Below, piece by piece: positions 22,154 through 33,860 of a stretch of 64,000 nt of DNA. Source of the stretch: Cornus controversa (Eukaryota; Streptophyta; Magnoliopsida; Cornales; Cornaceae); NCBI GenBank assembly GCA_026545225.1, contig CM048845.1:51808033-51872032 (forward strand), written 5' to 3'. Positions within the stretch are counted from its first letter, which is position 1; every line of letters begins with the position of its first letter. Under the pieces are notes generated by a model that did not search any database, was not told the origin of the DNA, and saw only the letters and a program-made list of their open reading frames with translations. Made by a program: the position numbers and the translations under genes.

Positions 22154-23059
22154 TATTAAGTATGGTGAGTTAGCTAGGAAGGGGAGAGGGAAAGGAGGAA
22201 GAGGGCGGGCATGTCCTTGTGGGAATAAAAGTTAATTTAAAGCTGCTTGTTGAAGCACCAAGTCAATTAAGAGAGGAAAAATAAATAAATTATGAATAAA
22301 GGACTGATAATGATTATGAATTTAATATTTCGTCAATATTTCAAATTCGAAACTGATTCAGAAATGTTAAATTTTATGATTTATTTCACGAATTTTAATT
22401 CCAATCTATGTTGCATGTGATATGACCATCGAAACTTCATGTATGAGAGGAATTCCACCAATACTGACTCACAATTTAATTTTATCTCAAACTGATAAGA
22501 TGCACTTATCAATTGAGATCTCCTTTACCACTCATTAGTAACTTAATGTTTCAATAAAAATAAAAATAAAAAAGATAACTGGTTATGACGAGTATATAGG
22601 TACAAAGGTCTGTCCAAGATGCAGTTATTCATTACATACTAAATTTACAAGCATTTTCTGTTCCATGTCCAAATTTTGGTGGACAAAGTCATAGAATGCT
22701 AAAAAAGTGAATGCAGCAGGAGTGTAATTTTATCTCTATAGTCGGCAAAAGAAAAAAAATTATTTTTTATTTATTTTTGTCGAAAAAGAAAAATAGTTTG
22801 GCTACTTTACAAGTACATGGCATATATTTAATTTAATTTATTTTTAATTTTTATTTTTTTAGGACATGTTCAAGATCAGCATGTAGGTCCCTGTATTTTG
22901 ACTTGTGACTAATTATTTTACACCTTTAAGATCAATTGCACTGAGGTTTTTAATTTTAATTAAAAACTATGGAAGTCATTATTTAACAAAGTGCTCGAGT
23001 CCGTTTCGTGAAGAGAGCTACACAGAAAGAGAGCCTAATTTGTTCAAATAAAAATATCT
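22154..23059. other. Upstream flank of the DC1 pseudogene, AT-rich
   Basis: It would hold the promoter of the DC1 gene on the minus strand. I see no convincing TATA element and no other gene. A/T-rich runs such as (AAAAATAAATAA)-type stretches occur at about 22550 and 22830. Confidence 0.5.
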
Positions 23060-23620
23060 CTGCTATTTTAAATTGAAAAGTAGTGGTTGTATAACCAAGA
23101 AAATTTAAGTAGTAATAATGATTCAGAATCCTCAAAAAATATTCAATACATGGTGGTAGTAGTGGGAACTAGATGACAATTTCTGCAAAGTAACTTCAAT
23201 CTAAACAATTGGATATTTTAAAATAAAAAGTCATGGTGTACAATAATGATTCACAATCCTCAAAAAAAATATTCAATACATGCCGGTAGTGGTGGGAACT
23301 AGATGACAATTTCTGCAACAATTGTACATTTTAATTTAAAAAGTCATGGTTGTGTAAACATGAAAATTTAATTAATAATAATGATCCAGAATTCCCAAAA
23401 AATATTCAATACATGCTTGCAGTAGTGGGAAATAACTAGATGACAATTTCTGTAAAGTCACTTCAAGCTACACAATTATACATAATTTATTGTTAATTAC
23501 TATTTTATCTGATTATATGATCGTCTCTGGCTCTGCAAATTAACTTCAAGCTACACAATTGTAAATAATTTATTGCTAATTACTATATTTTTCATAATTG
23601 ATTATATGATCGTCTTAGGC
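23060..23620. repeat. Tandem repeats: three units of about 130 bp, then two of about 90 bp
   Basis: ATTCAATACATG recurs at 23141, 23271 and 23404, each followed by GGGAACTAGATGACAATTTC or a close variant. From about 23463 a second unit, TTCAAGCTACACAATT..AATTTATTG.TAATTACTA..GATTATATGATCGTC, occurs twice. The array ends next to the foldback element. Confidence 0.85.
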
Positions 23621-23642
23621 ATGACCCCTTTTATTTTCATTT

Positions 23643-24441
23643 GAGGAGTGCTAGCGACAGTAGTTCAAACGAGTGTCCTTACACAGTCGCTGGTGAAAAT
23701 CAATTCACAAAATTAAATGTTTTCCTGCAATAAATGTCCTACTTTTTCATCAATCAATATACCCTTTCAATTCTAAAGTATTTACAGTGGTGCCATCAAC
23801 AAACAAATAAAATTATAAACATAAAGTATTAAAATATTTTTATTAATATTTTTTTTATATTGCCCTACTTTTAAATATTTTTAATAATCTATATACTTAT
23901 TATAATCATTTCCTATATAATTTTTAAAATTTTGTAATTATGGTTAATTGAATAAGTATATAGATTATTAAAAATATTTAAAAGCAGGAAAATATAAAAA
24001 AAATATTTTAATACTTTAAAAATATATATGGTTAATTGAATTAAAGAACATATTTTTAAAGTATTAAAATATTTTTATGAATATTTTTTTTATATACTTA
24101 TTCAATTAATTAAAATAATCTATATACTTATTCAATTCATCTATATACTTTATGTTTATAATTTTATTTTTATTAAGACTTTTAATAATCTATATACTTA
24201 TTCAATTAATCTATATACTTTATGTTTATAATTTTATTTTTATTAATATTTTATGTTTATAATTTTATTTGTTTGTTGATGGCACCACTGTAAATACTTT
24301 AGAACTGGAAGGGTATATTGATTGATAAAAAAGTATGACATTTTTTACAGGAATGCATTTAATTTTAGGTATTGATTTTCACCAATCAGTAAAACAACTG
24401 TGCAAGGACACTCGCTTGAGGGACTGCTGCTAGTACTCCTC
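23643..24441. mobile_element. Foldback element with TIRs of about 200 bp
   Basis: The left arm GAGGAGTGCTAGC..CAG and the reverse complement of the right arm GAGGAGTACTAGCAGCAG match over roughly 200 bases, including 'CGAGTGTCCTT', 'CAATCAATATACCCTT' and 'GTATTTACAGTGGTGCCATC'. The centre holds further nested inverted copies of AATAATCTATATACTTATT. There is no coding region. The long TIRs would fit a Mutator-like or foldback non-autonomous element, but I could not find a clean 9-bp target duplication. Confidence 0.75.
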
Positions 24442-24880
24442 TTTTTATTTTTACTAAAGTAGCATCAGTAGCATTTAAAGATGTCTTGTCTTGAAAACAA
24501 AAAATTGAACGTTAAAAAAATTTAATGGCTCTTCTCAGCCACCTAATAATGATATTAATAATTATTTAGTTATTATTTGTACCCAAAATGAAATTTTGGT
24601 GATGCGCCTCATAATCAAGTTTAAAAGGGATACTTATGACCGCACCAAGCAAATTAAGGATAAGATTTAATGTCTAAAATATTCTTTTTAGACATCAGTG
24701 TAAGTTACGCAGTGCGGAGTAAAAGTTAGATTTAAAACCTAAATTGGGTAATTAGATTTACTCCTTTTTTTGCTTAATCTTTCATTTATCTAATTTTAAG
24801 TCTAATTAAAATTTAAGCAATCCTACAAAACAGGTAAATAAAATAAGGTGTAGTAAAGTAAAGAATGCATCAGATATACG
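24442..24880. other. AT-rich stretch, no gene seen
   Basis: It lies between the foldback element and the J LTR. It has no supported coding frame, RNA or repeat boundary. Confidence 0.55.
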
Positions 24881-26024
24881 TGAAAAATTCAGATTGAAAA
24901 AAAAATCACAGGTGAGGCTTTGTAACCCCAGAGAAGCAAATCCACTAACGTTGAAGCAAAGTACAAAAGACATTATCCCAGACTCACACTCACTCTATTC
25001 TGACAAGAACTTGATGTGTAACACCTCAGGCTTACAATTACGACTATCTCGTCCAACTGCTATAGATTTTTGGCTAACATCAAAATCCTCTCAGAAGGGT
25101 AACTGGAAGAATACGAACACTCAGCAAGTATTCTGTCTCCTTCATAACTTAATCTTTTTCTCCTTTCTCACTGACGAACAGTTGTAAAAGAAACCACACC
25201 AGTAACTTGATCACGAAGAAATCTTCAATGCAGTTTTCGAACAATTGATCAGGCAAATAGAGACACCCTAAATCACTTAGTGAATGTGTGTGCTCTCAAA
25301 AATATAAATAAAAAATTTAAGGGAAAAATCATTTGTTAGAAAAATATCTCGATGTTTTCTCTTTTTAGAAAATGAATTTCTGTTAAGTTGAAAGCTTAAT
25401 GAGAGAGAAATCATATGAGATTTTTATAGAGATTAAAAGCCCTAATTTTTCTTAAAAAATAAGTTAAAAATCATTAGGAAACAGTCCTAACATTTTTGGA
25501 AAGTTCAGGGTCAAAAAAAGACTCCGCAAGACAAATTTTGCCAGAGCAGAAGCATGGACCAGTCTAGCCTATTCTTGGACCGGTCCAGACTTTTCTCTGT
25601 CCAAAATTGATAGCCCGAGACTTCTTGGACCAGTCCAGGTTTGAGCTGGACCAGTCCAACCTTAAATATTTAAGCATTTTGCTCAAGAGTCCCTTTATTG
25701 AAGGTCGGAACCTCTCGGTTTGAAATATACGTGTTCTCACCACTTTACTGGGACTTTGTGACTCTCATATCTGATCAACAATTTTTTCATGCACTTAGAA
25801 CCATCTCGAAACTTCAATCAATCGACTCTTTGTGCAGACCATTGATGGTTTCTTCTGAAGATTTAAGCTTCATCCTTTGACTTTTGCATGGTTAGTGTAT
25901 AACTTCATGCTCACTTTAAGACCTCAATTACATGATCAATGACCAAAATATAAAGCAAAGATTGCAACTCGATAATGTTTGGTTTTGACACTAAAGATTG
26001 TCAATTACAAAAATATACGTCACA
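24881..26024 (-). mobile_element. 3' LTR of Copia/SIRE-like element J (minus strand)
   Basis: On the minus strand the sequence GCCAAAGGGGGAGAT, a polypurine tract, directly precedes TGTGACGTATATTTTTG, the proposed LTR start at 26024. The LTR seems to end near TTTTTCA at 24881, giving about 1.14 kb. The 3' part read on the minus strand (CTTCGTGATCAAG, GTTAGTGGATTTGCTTC, GGGGTTACAAAGCC) resembles the ends of plant Copia LTRs of the SIRE/Maximus type. The open frame of 97 codons on the other strand is a shadow. The inner end is less certain than the outer one. Confidence 0.6.
25555..25662. promoter_or_regulatory. Cluster of GGACCRGTCC palindromes in the J LTR
   Basis: Four near-palindromes occur: TGGACCAGTCTA at 25555, TGGACCGGTCCA at about 25576, TGGACCAGTCCA at about 25629 and again at about 25649. 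They lie in the U3-like part of the LTR. The placement suggests, but does not show, a protein-binding cluster. Confidence 0.45.
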
Positions 26025-26653
26025 ATCTCCCCCTTTGGCAATGTCATGACAAAATTAACCTAGACAATTATAACATAACCACTAGAAAAATCATATTACA
26101 GTATCTCTCAAATATGAAAAATATATATATCTTGAAGATTTCAGAGCATCATGAGCAAGCTTTCAAACTTCATACGTAGTGTCTGCCAAAAACCTGTAAA
26201 ATCTGCTCATCATGCAAACAACACCAGTGAAAGCATAATCAAGAAAAATATAATGATAACAAGTATCATAAAATAATCTCCAAAATCTCCTTTAATTATA
26301 TAACCAATGAAGTATACTATCTCCCCACATGTCTCAAAGAAAACATATATCTCCCCCTTTGTCAAAGCACCTATATAAGTTTCCCCCTTTTTGGAACAAA
26401 TTAACAAAGTATAAATAATGAGAACAAGAGAGAACCAAACAACACATGATTAAGTGAGATATAACTTCCAATCAAATATATCATATAAGTTTCAAAATTA
26501 TGAAGTGTTACACACATGCAAGCATAACAAAAAAAAAAGCATAGAGCATAACATGTCTAAGAAAATAAAAATATAGAACATAACAAGTTCAAGCATCAAG
26601 TCTAAATATAAACAGAACTAACTACTCAAAGTCTAGCAAAACATAAACTAGGA
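26025..26653 (-). other. 3' untranslated region of element J
   Basis: Between the end of the J reading frame and the LTR lie several polypurine tracts on the minus strand: reverse of TCTCCCCCTTTGGCAATG at 26024, TCCCCCTTTGTC at about 26351 and TTCCCCCTTTTTGG at about 26381. Repeated purine tracts in front of the 3' LTR are seen in SIRE-like elements. No coding frame is convincing. Confidence 0.45.
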
Positions 26654-26850
26654 CTAAATCATAAAGATCCAATCCTCATCATCATAATCATCATCATCAC
26701 AATGAGCTCCAGAAGTTTCTAGAAGGGCTCTCGTAATCAACGCTTCAAGCTTTGAAAACTTCTTCTTCAAGTGCTTCTCCAACCCCTTCATGAATTGATT
26801 ATACTGTCTAGCAGTCAACACATGGTTAGAATCTAGAACATAAAGTCCGG
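26654..26850 (-). pseudogene. Element J transposon protein, C-terminal part (split by K)
   Basis: The minus strand reads about 65 codons from the K insertion to a stop at 26654: LYVLDSNHVLTARQYNQF, a Lys-rich helix (KHLKKKFSKLEALI) and an acidic tail (DDDDYDDED). Across element K the frame continues from 33112 without shift once one copy of the duplicated TCCGR is removed, so both parts belonged to one gene. It probably encodes the C-terminus of the plant-transposon domain protein described at 33112-33860. Confidence 0.6.
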
Positions 26851-27398
26851 TGTAGGTGCAGTAAATCGCCCAACATAAATTCGAGCAATTAATAAGCACA
26901 TAACACTCAATAATTACAGAAATTGAAGTAGACAAACAGAATTTACATGGTTTGGCACAATTCGGCCTACGTCCATGAATGAGAGGAGACTTTCTTTTCA
27001 TTTCATTAGATATTACAAGAATTGCCCTCATAATTTCCTTGACCTAGCGACGGCCGCCTCCTCTGGCATGGGATTTTCTATACATATTTATACAAGGAGT
27101 GTTTCCATTCTAGTGCTGATTTGGTGCCGATTACTCCGTGATTTTCCCTTGATTTGAGGCTGATTTATATCAATCCATTCTCTCAAGGAAAGAATATGAT
27201 ATTTTCTAATTTGAACCTAATTTGATGATTTCTCTTTGACCGGTTGACTGTAGCTGCCACATGTAATGTCCACGTTAGCATAATTACTTTCCACATATCT
27301 TTTTCAGTACTGACCCAAATCATGCCATGTGTACCATGTTGACTTTTTTTATGCTCAGGTGTTTTCTTCTTATTGGTGGGAATTTTTCTTCCCCCACA
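26851..27398 (-). repeat. 3' LTR of element K
   Basis: It is 548 bases, TGTAGGTGCAG...CTTCCCCCACA on the plus strand. It differs from the right LTR by scattered substitutions and short indels, e.g. an extra TGGTTTGG block near 26951. Confidence 0.92.
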
Positions 27399-27589
27399 CT
27401 CAGCCCCCAATTCCCTTTAGTTGGACGTAACAGTCTCAACTGGAGGGAATTTATACAAATTCATGCTTCTAATCATACGGAGATAGGGGTGCTCTCGTCT
27501 AACCATGTCTTAGCCCTTTTTTGTTGTTCGGTTCTTTAGACCACAGGTTTCGTTAGGCACTTATAATGCCACTTGCCTCTTTTATTTTT

Positions 27590-28670
27590 TCTTTCGTTCA
27601 ACTTTGTTGGCCCTTTGTCACTTAAACATTTTGTTGGCGATCAGCCCCCTGTGTAGCTCCATTTGGCCTCATTTGGCCTAATGTTACTTTTTTATGACGT
27701 TTGGCTAGTCATGCCTTTGTCATTTTATTCATATTTGGCGCTCGGCTAGTCCTGCCTTTTTATTGGCGATCAGCCCCCATCGCCACTTTATTGGAGATCA
27801 GCCCCCTTTGGCTTGTTACCACTGTTTATTGGAGTTCTGCTAGTCATTCCTTAGCTAATTTTTCATTCGGCTCATGGGGCCTTAGCTAATTTTTTTTTTT
27901 CTGGCGTTCGACTAGCCATGCCTTAGCCAATTTTATTCATCTAAGACTCTCGGCTAGTCATGTCGAGGATTTTTTATTCATAATTGGCATTCGGCTGGCC
28001 ATGCCCTAGTCAATTTCATTCATTTAAGACTCCCGGCTAGTAATGCTGAGGTCTTTTTATTTTTCTTTTAGACTAGGCGATCGGCTTATAATGCCAGTTG
28101 CCTCCTCTTAGCGTTCGGCTGATTATGCCTTAACCAATTTCATTTGTTTGGCACTTAGGGCCTTGGTGTTCGGCTGGTCATGCCTTAGCCAATTTTCTGT
28201 TCGGCATTTGAAGCCTTGGCGTTCGGCTGGTCATGCCTTAGCCAATTTTTCTTTTAGGCGATCGGCTTATAACGCCAACTGCCTCTTTTTTCTTTTAGGA
28301 AATTGGCTTATAATGCCAGTTGCCTCTTTTTTTTTTTTTTTTTTTTCTTTTAGCCAATTTTTCTTTTAGGCGATCGGCTTATAACGCCAGCTGCCTCTTT
28401 TTTCTTTTAGGCAATTGGCTTATAATGCCAGTTGCCTCTTTTTTTTTTTTTTTTTTTGGCTTTAGGCTGGTCATGCCTTGGCCAATTCATTCTTAGTTAG
28501 CGTTCGGCTGGCCATGGCTTCGCCAATTTATTCATTCGGCACTTAAGGCCTTGGCGTTCAGCTAGTCATGCCTAAGCCAATTTTTTCTTTTAGGCGATTA
28601 GCTTATAATGCCAGCTGTCTATTCTTTTTCTTTTTTCTTGCGCTCAGCCTTGTTGGCTTTTCATCACTCA
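27590..28670 (-). repeat. Irregular tandem repeats in the 3' region of element K
   Basis: Two interleaved motif families repeat many times: 'GCGTTCGGCTGGTCATGCCTT' fragments with GCCAATTTT, and TTAGGCGATCGGCTTATAA followed by TGCCAGTTGCCTC. Runs of T separate them. In element orientation this is the stretch just upstream of the polypurine tract and 3' LTR, where Tat/Ogre-type plant elements are known to carry tandem repeats that can seed satellites. Short open frames here are repeat by-products. Confidence 0.85.
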
Positions 28671-30051
28671 AATTTTCAAAAGATGACAGCATGATGGTCA
28701 AATGTTATTTACACAAAAGTAATTATAACATGAAGCATAAAATATTAGAAAAGACAGACATTGGCAATTGGATTTACATTGCTTTCTGCCACTTTATATT
28801 TCTTCTCCAGCATTCAGCCCCTATTGGCTACTTGCCACTTTTTTCGGCGTTTATCCTTTCTTAGATGTTCGCCTAGTTTTATTCTTCTAAGTTCAGAAAG
28901 ACATATATAAAAATTGTCATTTGAAATAGTTCCTTGTGCATTGCTAGCCAAGTTTTTCAATCTAATATATAATTTAAACAAAACTTCGAGGTCTAAATTT
29001 TCTCATTTGTCAAATGAGATTATTGATTCTTTAGCATGAAAAACGATAGAGAGAATGACATACCTGAAATTTACCGAGGCTGGCAAAATCCTCCACTTTC
29101 TGTTAATCGATGATCCCTCTAATTTCCAACAATCCTTTCACCTTGATGTCATTCATTGGGGAGCCTAAAGAGGATTGAATTGTGGTATAAGGAGACTCGA
29201 GCACCATCTCATCAACTTAAGGCAAATTTTTATAAGTTGCTTAGGTTGATAGCACTTTCAGCTTTCACCCTTGATTTGGGATTGTCTAACCACCGATCTG
29301 TGTATGTAATGGATTGATGGTGGAGGTCTTGCATTGATTTGATGGTTGATGTTTATAGTGGTGTGTTTGAGCATACTCCTTCGGGTTCTTTCTCTAAGGA
29401 AATGGCAAAGCTTTATAAAGCTCTTGTGGACTGTTTTGCCAGTGATCTTTCCAATGCACCAATCAAACATTTCAGGTATCCATGCCATACAGGTAGGGGA
29501 AACAACCTACTGTAATAATGCTGGCTTCCATTCGAGCTTCTACAGTTACACTTGCTCTGACAATCGGAAGTGTTAATTGGTCACTATGGCTCCCCTCTGG
29601 GAGGAGCTTTCAAATACACATGTATGGTTCTAAGACCATTTCATTCAATTCTTTCATAGATGAAGATATTAAACAGAATCTTTAGAGGCAAATTCTCTAC
29701 AGAAAAATATTTATGTATATACATAGTTATTTCAACCTGGATTTTAAAAGCCTTAGCTTCACATTCCTCTTTAGCGGGTTTTATGAATATTACATATTCA
29801 AGGCAATATTATGCTATAAGAAATTTAAATCAAAGAATAGCTATCCACCGTATGAAGTGCATTAAAGAACATATACTAAAAATAGCAACATACATTTCTA
29901 CTTTCTCACTTCTTTGGTGCAACTTTCAATAGTTTACCAACCTATCATGGCAAAGCTGTGAAACTAATCAATCATGACTCAAAACAACATTCAAAATGCA
30001 GAGAAGATTTTTCTTTTCTTTTTCTTTTTCAGTTTTCACTTTAAGTCTCCT

Positions 30052-30056
<5 letters not shown>

Positions 30057-30089
<33 letters not shown>
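30057..30089. repeat. (TA)n microsatellite
   Basis: A pure TA dinucleotide run inside element K. Confidence 0.95.
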
Positions 30090-30091
<2 letters not shown>

Positions 30092-32336
30092 AGCGAATCC
30101 TCTATGATTCAGAGTACAAAGTAGCTTTTGTAGGGTAAAATACAAACTATGAACTACCACCATCATTAACAGAGTAAAATTTGATGATGTCATTGGACTT
30201 CAACAAAATTTAGTCCACTTTCATAGAGGATTAATATAAAGAACAACTTTTCTTGTACTATAACAGAAAAGTTTTGAAGTTGTTGAGAGACTTCATGAAA
30301 ATAAGTCATTGTTTAATCAGAAAAACAATTCAAATCTGAAAAGTACATTATGCATTCATTTAATTTAGTGAAGGCCATTGATGGTTGATCTTGTAGCATC
30401 TTCTAGTGGTGATAATGAGAATTTTTTTCATAAGATACCAAGCTGTTCTTTTTTATCTCAATAAAATGTATGGAAACCAACAACCCCTATATGACACCTC
30501 AAGAAGAATTTTGTATACATATGTGTAGTTAAACACAAAAGACATATATAACATATTCACAAAAGACATATATAACATGTTTGGTAGATCAGTGAGATAT
30601 CCAAGCTAGTTTTTTTTTTTTTGAAATGCTACCACCACTACATTAATTAATGCCTGACTCATACCATAAAATCAAATATATAGTCCTTGAACATGGGGGT
30701 AATTATATACGGAGATAGATGGCATGCTTCTGGGAACATTATTTCAATTGTTGGCACATACATACTGTACGTGGTTAAGAATTTATTCTATATTTTCATT
30801 CTTCTCAACTTCTTCCATTAATAAATTCTAGTCTCATATTGTTTCTCTCTTAATTTTTACATATGGAATCTTTCTGTGAAGTCAGCCCCTATGTAAATGC
30901 ATATAGAGAGAGAGAATTTTGTGGCTATATTATATATATGTAAGCCTTACCTGTTTGGCCATGTGTAATTAACCGTTAGAGGAGGCCGAACCTTCATTGC
31001 TGCAGATTTGATAAGCCAAGCACTAACGAACCGGTAAACCATCACCAACAATTAATCTTATTTTGTGGTGCAAATTGATTCTATTTTTTGGATTTGGGCA
31101 ACAACCAATTGGCTTTGATCATGAACCGCCAATCAGCGGGGTTTGATTTGATGAAGTTTATGCCCGATTGAATGTTGGGTTCCAACGATTTTGCCTCTTG
31201 ATCTGAAGATCGCTGAAGCTCAATGTTTGGCCAACATGAACCAGTCTCCTAGCGCATTGTCGCTGCTTGACCGCCATTAACATCTTCTGGAAACCCTTTT
31301 CCCGACAGAGCCAGTTCGAGACCAGAATGGCCAGAATATATAATCCTTGTCTCCTCTAAATAGTATATAGATAAGTTTCTATTTGCAAATTATTTAAGAA
31401 ATCTAAAACAATATTTTTAATTTCATCATTCAAATAAGACTTATCTGAGATTTGTAGATGGATGTTGAGAATCATATATAGGTTGGGCAAGGATCCAATC
31501 AAGTATGTCGATCCATAGTGAAACTTAAACTTGGCTTTCGCTTACTATGGATGTCTGATGAAATATAAATTGGTCTTGGTGGCTGCTCAGATCCCAATTC
31601 ACCATGAAAAGTTACCGGTCTTCAGCTCCGATTGGTTAGACTTGAGACCACCAATCGGTTCAGAGATAGCAGGGAAATGTTATTTCTCCACTGCCAATCC
31701 ATGCTGGTCCTTCAAGCAGCGATCAACTCCAATGACTGATCATTCAAGCACCGATTCATCAAACCCATGGTTGACATCATGCCTATCACTGGATTGATAT
31801 TGTGCCGATCATTGTTGGATTGGCACTAATCGCTAATTGATATTACCCCAATCAAGGATGAAGATAAGTCATGATAAGCCTGATCGGCGATATCCATGAT
31901 TAGACAGTTCGAAGCAATGATCGGCAAAATGATGATCTGAAGTGCTGGTCAATGATGATAATCTAGATCGATGGATCTGGCCATAGATTTTTTGCAGGAG
32001 GTTACCATGGTTGCCCACCGATTATATCGATTTGCGGATGACTGCCGACGTGTATACTATATCGCATGCCAGTTTCAGCATGGATGATTGCAAGATTTTA
32101 ACCACACTGGAATGGAACTACCGATCACACCATGGTTATCCATGGGGGATATCGTATGGATCGGTGGTGATCCATGGAATAGGAACCTTTGTTGACGGCG
32201 GCAACCATCATTCTCCACCATCGATCAGGCTTCCTGTGATGGACGTACAGTTATAACTATTGCTCCGCGATCTGTTCATTGTGGCTTGTATATATAGTTT
32301 TATATACATACAATACAAACAGAAATACATGCTTTA

Positions 32337-32338
<2 letters not shown>

Positions 32339-32369
<31 letters not shown>
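32339..32369. repeat. (TA)n microsatellite
   Basis: A pure TA dinucleotide run inside element K. Confidence 0.95.
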
Positions 32370-32371
<2 letters not shown>

Positions 32372-32569
32372 ATAAAATTGTACTTGAGAGAGTGACTTAG
32401 CTTTGATTCACTGATTAAAGATCAGATCGAATGAATTAGATTCCTTGCTAATGGATCTTGAGAAATTGCCAGAAGCATCACATGGTTTACGTCAGACTCA
32501 GGAGTGAGAGACTCGTGGTGAGTCAAAAATGATTGAATTCATACTCGTTTCTCACAGACGGCGCCAAAG

Positions 32570-33106
32570 TGTAGGTGTAGAAAATCGCCCAACGTAAAAT
32601 TGAGCAATTAATAAGCACATAACACTCAATAATTATAGAAATTGAAGTTGACAAACGGAATTTACACAATTCGGCCTACGTCCATGAATGAGAGGAGACT
32701 TTCTTTTCATTTCATTAGATATTACAAGAATTGCACTCATAATTTCCTTGACCTAGCGACGGCCGCCTCCTCTGGCATGGGATTTTCTATACATATTTAT
32801 ACAAGGAGTGTTTCCATTCTAGTGCTGATTTGGTGCCGATTACTCCGTGATTTTCCCTTGATTTGAGGCTGATTTATATCAATCCCTTCTTTCAAGGAAA
32901 GAATATGATATTTTCTAATTTGAACCTGATTTGATGATTTCTCTTTGACTGGTTGACTATAGCTGCCACATGTCATGTCCACGTTAGCATAATTACTTTC
33001 CACATATCTTTTCAGTACTGACCCAAATCATGTGATGTGTACCATGTTGACTTTTCTTATGCTCAGATTTCTTCTTCCTATTGGTGGGAACTTTTCTTCC
33101 CCCACA
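32570..33106 (-). repeat. 5' LTR of element K
   Basis: It is 537 bases, TGTAGGTGTAG...CTTCCCCCACA on the plus strand. The primer site lies immediately left of it (plus strand GACGGCGCCAAAG), which fixes the element orientation. Confidence 0.92.
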
Positions 33107-33111
33107 TCCGA

Positions 33112-33860
33112 TAATAGGAACATTGTCATCACCCTCATCCACAACCTCCTACATAATACGATGTCTTGTAGTCTCCTTTTGAGCTCTTTACTTCATCTTA
33201 TTAGTTATTGAAAACTTAACACTTGAAGTCATGAACTTTCCTTTGGGATTCATAACTAGAGCGTTTCAAAGAATGTAAACATTCTTTGCTTTGATAATTT
33301 TCATCACAATCAAAGGAAAAGGCAAAGCATTTGTAGGCCTAGAATCATTTGTCTCTTCAATCATAGTCCTCAAAATAGTAGCTGACACATTAATTTTATC
33401 ACCATTCACAATGTGATACAGGATCTCACCTCGATGCCGTGACAAATCACCCTTATGATCATGAGGGTCAAGAGTGTAGGAGACAATCAAGTTCAATATA
33501 GAGACATTGTCAGTGATATAGGCACTTGAAATTTTATTCTCAAGCAATGGAGCATTCAGTTCACACAACATCCTAATGATTTCTTCCATACTTGGTTGGT
33601 TCTCTTTCGTACCTATATAAGGAAAAATCATACCATTTTATGCCTCTGGAACTCCAATAACCTTAGAAATTAATTGGATAGTCACCTTGATTTCTATCCC
33701 AAAACATTTCATTGTCATCTATAGCTCATTGTTACTATAAGCAAGCACATTACTATAGAAGTAGCGAACTATGTCGGGAACATAATCCTTGCCTAGATTA
33801 GATAGTGAACCCCAACTATTGTTTCTAAAGTAGTGCACAAACTCCAAATGATAGTTTTAC
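33112..33860 (-). pseudogene. Element J: plant-transposon domain protein, main part
   Basis: The minus strand encodes a protein of the 'putative plant transposon protein' type seen between pol and 3' LTR, or in degenerate form, in many plant retroelements. The best frame starts at 33631 (MIFPYIGTKENQPSMEE) and includes SRHRGEILYHIVNGDKIN and ILRTMIEETNDSRP. Upstream a shifted frame reads WGSLSNLGKDYVPDIVRYFY, with stops near 33733 and 33637. Its biochemical role is unknown. The gene is broken three ways: stops, a frameshift and the K insertion. The TRIM at 33861 truncates its upstream side. Identification is from motif memory and needs a profile search. Confidence 0.55.

Larger units (their letters stand above)
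28671..32569 (-). other. Non-coding interior and leader of element K
   Basis: About 3.9 kb without a credible long coding frame on either strand. Two (TA)n tracts occur at 30057-30089 and 32339-32369. Bases 31020-32260 are rich in GATCGGC/GCCGATC-like words, giving irregular internal repetition. The stretch next to the primer site holds 'GACTCACCACGAGTCTC' on the minus strand. Open frames at 29258-29932 and 31531-32256 show no recognisable protein motif. Confidence 0.55.
26851..33106 (-). mobile_element. Element K: complete non-coding Tat-like LTR retrotransposon
   Basis: The element has two LTRs (26851-27398 and 32570-33106), a primer site beside the right LTR (minus strand TTTGGCGCCGTCTGTGAG) and a purine tract beside the left LTR (minus strand AATTGGGGGCTGAG). 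That gives a minus-strand orientation, total 6256 bases. Flanks TCCGG (26846-26850) and TCCGA (33107-33111) differ by one base and fit a 5-bp duplication. The 5.2-kb inside shows no Gag, protease, reverse transcriptase or integrase motif, so it is LARD-like and would have needed proteins of a relative. It inserted into the J transposon gene. Confidence 0.88.

Noticed and set aside
27590..28670. CRISPR-like array
   Set aside because: Repeats are irregular, diverged and alternate between two motifs with T-runs; the context is a plant LTR retrotransposon.
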